From Methylovirgula sp. (GTDB taxonomy: Bacteria; Pseudomonadota; Alphaproteobacteria; Rhizobiales; Beijerinckiaceae): a DNA stretch of 64,000 bases. Shown here in pieces: positions 60,640 to 64,000 of the stretch. The position numbers were made by a program, and so were the translations under genes. A model generated the notes under the pieces. That model searched no databases. It saw only the letters and a program-made list of their open reading frames with translations, and was not told the origin of the DNA. Position 1 is the stretch's first letter. Each line of letters opens with the position of its first letter. The stretch is from positions 1,920,501 to 1,984,500 of the forward strand of contig NZ_JBBCGP010000001.1 in the NCBI RefSeq assembly GCF_037200945.1, given 5' to 3'.

Positions 60640-61731
60640 ATGATACGGATGCCTCAGACAGCCCGCAAAAAGGCCGCTGCGCCGCCTGCGCCCGAAACGC
60701 CTGCGACTGCGCTGCTCGCCTGGTATGATCGCCATCGCCGCGCTCTGCCGTGGCGCGCTCTGCCGGGCGTCAGCGCCGATCCTTATCTTGTCTGGCTCTC
60801 GGAGATCATGCTGCAACAGACGACGGTCACGGCGGTAAAGCCCTATTTCGAGGCTTTCCGCCAACGCTGGCCGGATATCGCGGCGCTCGCCGCCGCGCCG
60901 ACGGAAGCCGTCATGCAGCAATGGGCGGGGCTTGGCTATTACGCGCGAGCCCGCAACCTTCACGCCTGCGCCAAGGCCGTCGTCGCCGAATATGGCGGCC
61001 AATTCCCCGCGACAGAGGCGGCCCTGCGGCAGTTGCCCGGCATCGGGCCGTATACGGCGGCGGCAATCGCGGCAATTGCCTTCGGCGAGCCGGCTGTCGC
61101 CGTCGATGGCAATATCGAGCGCGTCGTCGCCCGCCTCTACACGATCGACACGCCACTGCCGGCCGCGAAGCCTTTGATCAAGGAACACGCGGCGGCGTTG
61201 CTCGCGCATGCGCGGCCCGGCGATTTCACGCAGGCGATGATGGATTTGGGCGCGACGATCTGCACGCCGCGCAATCCCGTCTGCAACCTTTGCCCGCTCA
61301 AGGCTTTTTGCCAGGCGGCGGCACGGCTGACGCCCGAGGAATGGCCGCGCAAGGCAGCGAAGGCGGTGCGGCCCGATCGTCGCGGCGCGGCGTTCTTTTT
61401 GCGACGCGGAGATGACATCCTGCTGCGCACGCGGCCATCGCACGGATTGCTCGGCGGCATGAGCGAAGTACCGGGCACGCAATGGACAGCCGATTACAAC
61501 TTGACGGACGCCTTGCGCGAAGCTCCGATGATCGCCGAGTATCGTTTGCTCGATGCCTACGTGGCGCATCAATTCACGCATTTTAATCTAACGCTCGATA
61601 TTTTCGTCGCGAATGTTGAGCTCGAAGCGGAAGCGCCGCAAGGATGCCGCTGGGTCAAGGACGTCGACACCGAAGCGTTGCCGAGCGTTATGCGAAAGAT
61701 TGTCGCCGCAGTGAGGAGCAGTGGATGGTAA
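60640..61731 (+). CDS. mutY: A/G-specific adenine glycosylase
   Basis: 363 residues from ATG 60640 (ATG 60649 is possible). It removes adenine opposite 8-oxoguanine. Catalytic Glu55 in WLSEIMLQQT, helix-hairpin-helix LPGIGPYTAAAI with catalytic Asp156 in AVDGNIERV, [4Fe-4S] ligands Cys208, Cys215, Cys218 and Cys224 (C-x6-C-x2-C-x5-C), and a C-terminal Nudix-like 8-oxoG recognition domain (GAAFFLRRGDDILLRTRPSHGLLGGMSEVPG). Overlaps the next gene by 11 bases. Confidence 0.95.
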   Translation: MIRMPQTARKKAAAPPAPETPATALLAWYDRHRRALPWRALPGVSADPYLVWLSEIMLQQTTVTAVKPYFEAFRQRWPDIAALAAAPTEAVMQQWAGLGYYARARNLHACAKAVVAEYGGQFPATEAALRQLPGIGPYTAAAIAAIAFGEPAVAVDGNIERVVARLYTIDTPLPAAKPLIKEHAAALLAHARPGDFTQAMMDLGATICTPRNPVCNLCPLKAFCQAAARLTPEEWPRKAAKAVRPDRRGAAFFLRRGDDILLRTRPSHGLLGGMSEVPGTQWTADYNLTDALREAPMIAEYRLLDAYVAHQFTHFNLTLDIFVANVELEAEAPQGCRWVKDVDTEALPSVMRKIVAAVRSSGW

Positions 61732-62029
61732 GGTCGGGCAATTGCCTTGGCGCGGAGATTTATTCTTGAGCGCACGCTCGCGACTGGCCGTCGAAATGAC
61801 CGAAGGCGCGTTTCGCATCTCGCAAGGCGAGTTGCGGCTGACGATCTTCGCGGTGAAGGATCTGGCGGATGTCGAGCATCCGGCCGATTTCGTCATCCGT
61901 CTTGACGAGATTCTGACCTGGGACATGCCGCACGACGATCAGGAAATCTCGGTCGAAGAGCTACAAAAAATTGCCGCCGAGATTACCGAGGAATGCGAGC
62001 GGCACGGGCTCTCCGTGGCATTCGAATAA
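61721..62029 (+). CDS. Imm74-like small protein
   Basis: 102 residues from GTG 61721 (GAGGAG just upstream) or ~87 from TTG 61766. The core, VEMTEGAFRISQGELRLTIF, then FVIRLDEILTWDMP, ISVEELQKIAAEI and a final HGLSVAFE, matches the layout of the Imm74 immunity family as I remember it (strand, W-x-x-P, I-x-x-x-E, helix, x-V-x-FE end). Immunity proteins of this kind normally sit next to polymorphic toxins, but no toxin gene is adjacent. It may be a solitary immunity gene or a family member with a housekeeping role. The start inside mutY indicates co-expression. Confidence 0.55.
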   Translation: MDGKVGQLPWRGDLFLSARSRLAVEMTEGAFRISQGELRLTIFAVKDLADVEHPADFVIRLDEILTWDMPHDDQEISVEELQKIAAEITEECERHGLSVAFE

Positions 62030-62076
62030 AGCGTGTTCCCGAAAAGGCTGCGCGACTTTTTCGATGAGAACACGCT
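62030..62076. terminator. Inverted repeat AGCGTGTTC...GAACACGCT (likely bidirectional terminator)
   Basis: A 9-bp perfect stem closes a 47-base element with an inner CGAAAA/TTTTTCG pairing. It lies directly after the Imm74-like stop and 15 bases before the NodT gene stop, so it can end both convergent transcripts. The AGCGTGTTC / GAACACGCT arms are those of a dispersed repeat familiar from Beijerinckiaceae-type genomes (recollection). Confidence 0.55.
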
Positions 62077-62090
62077 CTCATTAAATCAGA

Positions 62091-63587
62091 TCAAAGCCCC
62101 GGCAACGCGGCGGTGAGCGGCAGGTGCCGCTGCGGCGGAAAATCATATTCCCAACCGCCGCCCAGCGCCTTGTAGAGCGCCACGATATCGACGGCGATAT
62201 TGGTCGCGCTTTGCGCCGATTGTCGTTGCGCGTCCAGCAACGTGCGTTCCGCGTCAAGGACAGTGACGAATTGCTCGACGCCGTCGCGATAACGGCTGCG
62301 GGCGAGATCGAGCGCTTTCCCGGCGTGATCGACCTGTTCAAGCAGATCGCGATGGCGCGCTGCCTCGGTGCGATAGGCGACGAGTGCATTGACGACGTCG
62401 TGCCAGGCTTTCAGCACCGTCTCGTGATAATTGATCCAGGCTTCCTGCTGTTGCGTATTGCGCAGGTTGACGGTCGAGGTGAGCTTTCCGCCTTCAAACA
62501 GCGGCATGGTCACACTCGGCCCGAGGTTATATTCCAGCGACGCGCCTTTCCAGAGTTGCTTCAGATCGAGCGCCTGGAATCCGACGGTGCCGTTGAGCGT
62601 GACGGTCGGATAAAATTCGGCAACCGCGACGCCGATGTCCGCGGTCGCTTCGTGCAATTGCGCTTCCGCGGCGCGAATGTCGGGGCGCCGGCGCGCGAGA
62701 TCAGACGGAATGCCAACCGGCATGCGCGGCGGTGGCGGTGGAATCGCGCCGGGCGCCGTAAGCTCCGCCGCGAGGCCACCGGGCGGCGCGTCGAGCAACA
62801 GGCTCAGAGCATTGATCGCTTCGGATTGCTGGCGTTCAAGATCTGGGATCGTCGCGCGCACCGAATCGACCTGCGCCGCAGCATTCTCGACATCGAGACC
62901 GGTGACGACGCCGGTCTTCTGCCTATCCTTGGTGATGTTGAGAATATCGGTCTCGGTTTTCACATTGTCGCGGGCGATCTGAATCTGCCGCTGGATGCCG
63001 CGCAATTGCATATAGTCGCGCGCCACTTCGGCGAGCGCCGAGACGAGCGTGCCACGCCGTTGGTCCGCCGCGGCATCGATGTCGGCATCGGCGGCTTCGA
63101 CCTGACGCCGCACATGCCCCCAAATATCGAGTTCCCACGAGGCGTCGAAGCCCTGTTGCCATAGATCGAAGGGCTGGAGGGCACTGGGGGGCAGCGTGTT
63201 GCCGGCGACGCCTTCAAGGACGCTGTTACTGATCTGATAGCGCTTGTAAGAGCCATTATCGTCGAGCGTGGGAAACAGGCTGGAAGCCGTGACACCGCGC
63301 TGATAGCGGCTTTCGACGAGCCGCAGCGTTGCCGTCCGCACATCTAGGTTGGTGGCGGCGACACGGGTCTCGATCGCGGTCAATTCGCGATCGTGGAAGA
63401 GCGCCCACCAATTCGGATCAACAGGCTGAAGCGCGACGCGCGTGGAGACAACCGGCTTGTGCGTCGCACCCGCAAAAAACGAGGTCGCCGGAAGGCCGGG
63501 ATTTGGCGGGACGAAATTCGGTCCCACGGCACAGCCAGCGAGCAAAAATGCCAGCGACGTGCCGGTGATCAACCGCAAATTATTCAC
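62091..63587 (-). CDS. NodT family outer membrane efflux lipoprotein
   Basis: 498 residues, lipoprotein signal with lipobox LLAGC (Cys19), then VGPNFVPP, the standard opening of OprM/NodT proteins. Two outer-membrane-factor halves follow (NWWALFHDRELTAIETRVAATNLDVRTA; RRPDIRAAEAQLHEATADIGVA). It forms the trimeric TolC-like exit duct of a tripartite pump. The EmrB-type gene starts upstream on the same strand, so the partners are the MFS pump and an expected HlyD-type adaptor beyond the window. 112 bases separate it from emrB. Confidence 0.93.
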   Translation of the reverse strand: MNNLRLITGTSLAFLLAGCAVGPNFVPPNPGLPATSFFAGATHKPVVSTRVALQPVDPNWWALFHDRELTAIETRVAATNLDVRTATLRLVESRYQRGVTASSLFPTLDDNGSYKRYQISNSVLEGVAGNTLPPSALQPFDLWQQGFDASWELDIWGHVRRQVEAADADIDAAADQRRGTLVSALAEVARDYMQLRGIQRQIQIARDNVKTETDILNITKDRQKTGVVTGLDVENAAAQVDSVRATIPDLERQQSEAINALSLLLDAPPGGLAAELTAPGAIPPPPPRMPVGIPSDLARRRPDIRAAEAQLHEATADIGVAVAEFYPTVTLNGTVGFQALDLKQLWKGASLEYNLGPSVTMPLFEGGKLTSTVNLRNTQQQEAWINYHETVLKAWHDVVNALVAYRTEAARHRDLLEQVDHAGKALDLARSRYRDGVEQFVTVLDAERTLLDAQRQSAQSATNIAVDIVALYKALGGGWEYDFPPQRHLPLTAALPGL

Positions 63588-63699
63588 GCTAAGCCACCCC
63601 CGCGTAATCCTAATTTAAACGAATCGCCTCAGCGCCAAATGGCGTTTCGCGGCGTTTCGCCGACTTTATTGGTCTGTGTGTCTCTGCCGCCTCAGCGTG

Positions 63700-64000
63700 C
63701 TAATGGCCACCTCCGCCGCCGCGGCCGCCTTTGATTGGCGACAGTGTGAAGCAGAGCGGCACCAGCGCGAAGGCGACGATGGAGCAGAGCTTGAACACGT
63801 CCGAATAGGCCATCACCGAAACCTGCTTGAGAAAATCCTGGTAGACGTGGCCGAGCGCCATCTGATGCGCCGCCGATGCGGAATTTCCGAGCGCCTGGAG
63901 CGCGGCCTGATAGCTGGCGACGAGATTGTTGAACGGTTGCCAGAACGGATTCGTCCATTGCGATAGGTAGGTCTGATGTACCTGCGACCGTTGTTGGATC
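63700..64000 (-). CDS. EmrB-type MFS drug exporter, C-terminal part
   Basis: Only the last ~99 residues are inside the window; the gene continues past the right edge. They read QVHQTYLSQWTNPFW, then ALGHVYQDFLKQVSVMAYSDVFK and a final membrane segment (LCSIVAFALVPLCFTLSPI), ending in a Gly-rich GGRGGGGGH tail. This is the C-terminus of DHA2-family 14-segment drug exporters (EmrB). With NodT downstream it forms a tripartite pump operon. Confidence 0.85.
   Translation of the reverse strand, partial: IQQRSQVHQTYLSQWTNPFWQPFNNLVASYQAALQALGNSASAAHQMALGHVYQDFLKQVSVMAYSDVFKLCSIVAFALVPLCFTLSPIKGGRGGGGGH

Noticed and set aside
60589..61581. Upstream extension of recG by about 330 codons
   Set aside because: Antisense to mutY; family similarity of RecG starts at the Met at 60588.
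1..64000. CRISPR array, tRNA, rRNA or insertion sequence
   Set aside because: No regularly spaced repeats, no cloverleaf-like sequence and no transposase or integrase were recognised when reading both strands; short tRNAs could still be missed by eye.

Overview
The window looks like chromosomal DNA of an alphaproteobacterium of the order Hyphomicrobiales (Rhizobiales), most likely a Beijerinckiaceae-like lineage. The basis is high GC, the order hisD / UPF0262 / low-molecular-weight phosphatase, usg, the DUF4170-kdtA pair, DUF2093, the M16-M16-mutL cluster, rsmD-rluB-tadA, and a DksA with a degenerate zinc finger. The placement is inference from gene content; no rRNA or tRNA gene was seen.

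Positions 1-11750 are a decayed prophage or gene-transfer-agent-like region. It opens with an in-frame fusion of a terminase C-terminus to a portal C-terminus. Next come two overlapping paralogous genes of unknown function, a DUF4403 protein and a secreted lipase. After these a beheaded NlpC/P60 gene leads into an intact tail hub protein, an intact tail fibre with an Mtd-type N-terminus, a frameshifted lytic transglycosylase, an intact amidase, and a row of very small secreted, membrane and lipoprotein genes. Capsid, tape-measure and most tail genes are absent.

Positions 11837-64000 are mostly core chromosome: glutathione peroxidase; hisD and partners; an MMPL exporter; map followed by a radC broken by one missing base; a GGDEF-EAL regulator; usg; NAD synthase; an enol-lactonase fused to a histone-H1-like tail; a Wzx-type flippase; ccdA; a LivK-like binding protein; cysQ, DUF4170 and kdtA; xseA; a KefB-type antiporter; ribF and murI in convergent overlap; an MFS carrier; a TrmJ-like methyltransferase; icd; dksA; the M16 pair and mutL; purD; rsmD, rluB (with a long octapeptide-repeat tail) and tadA; ispH; a serine hydrolase; recG and mutY; an Imm74-like orphan; and the 3' part of an EmrB-NodT drug-efflux operon.

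The observations most worth following up are the hydrolase-histone fusion, the tandem paralogs in the prophage remnant, the hierarchical repeat tail of RluB, the terminase-portal fusion, the solitary Imm74-like gene behind mutY, and the one-base frameshifts in radC and the phage transglycosylase.
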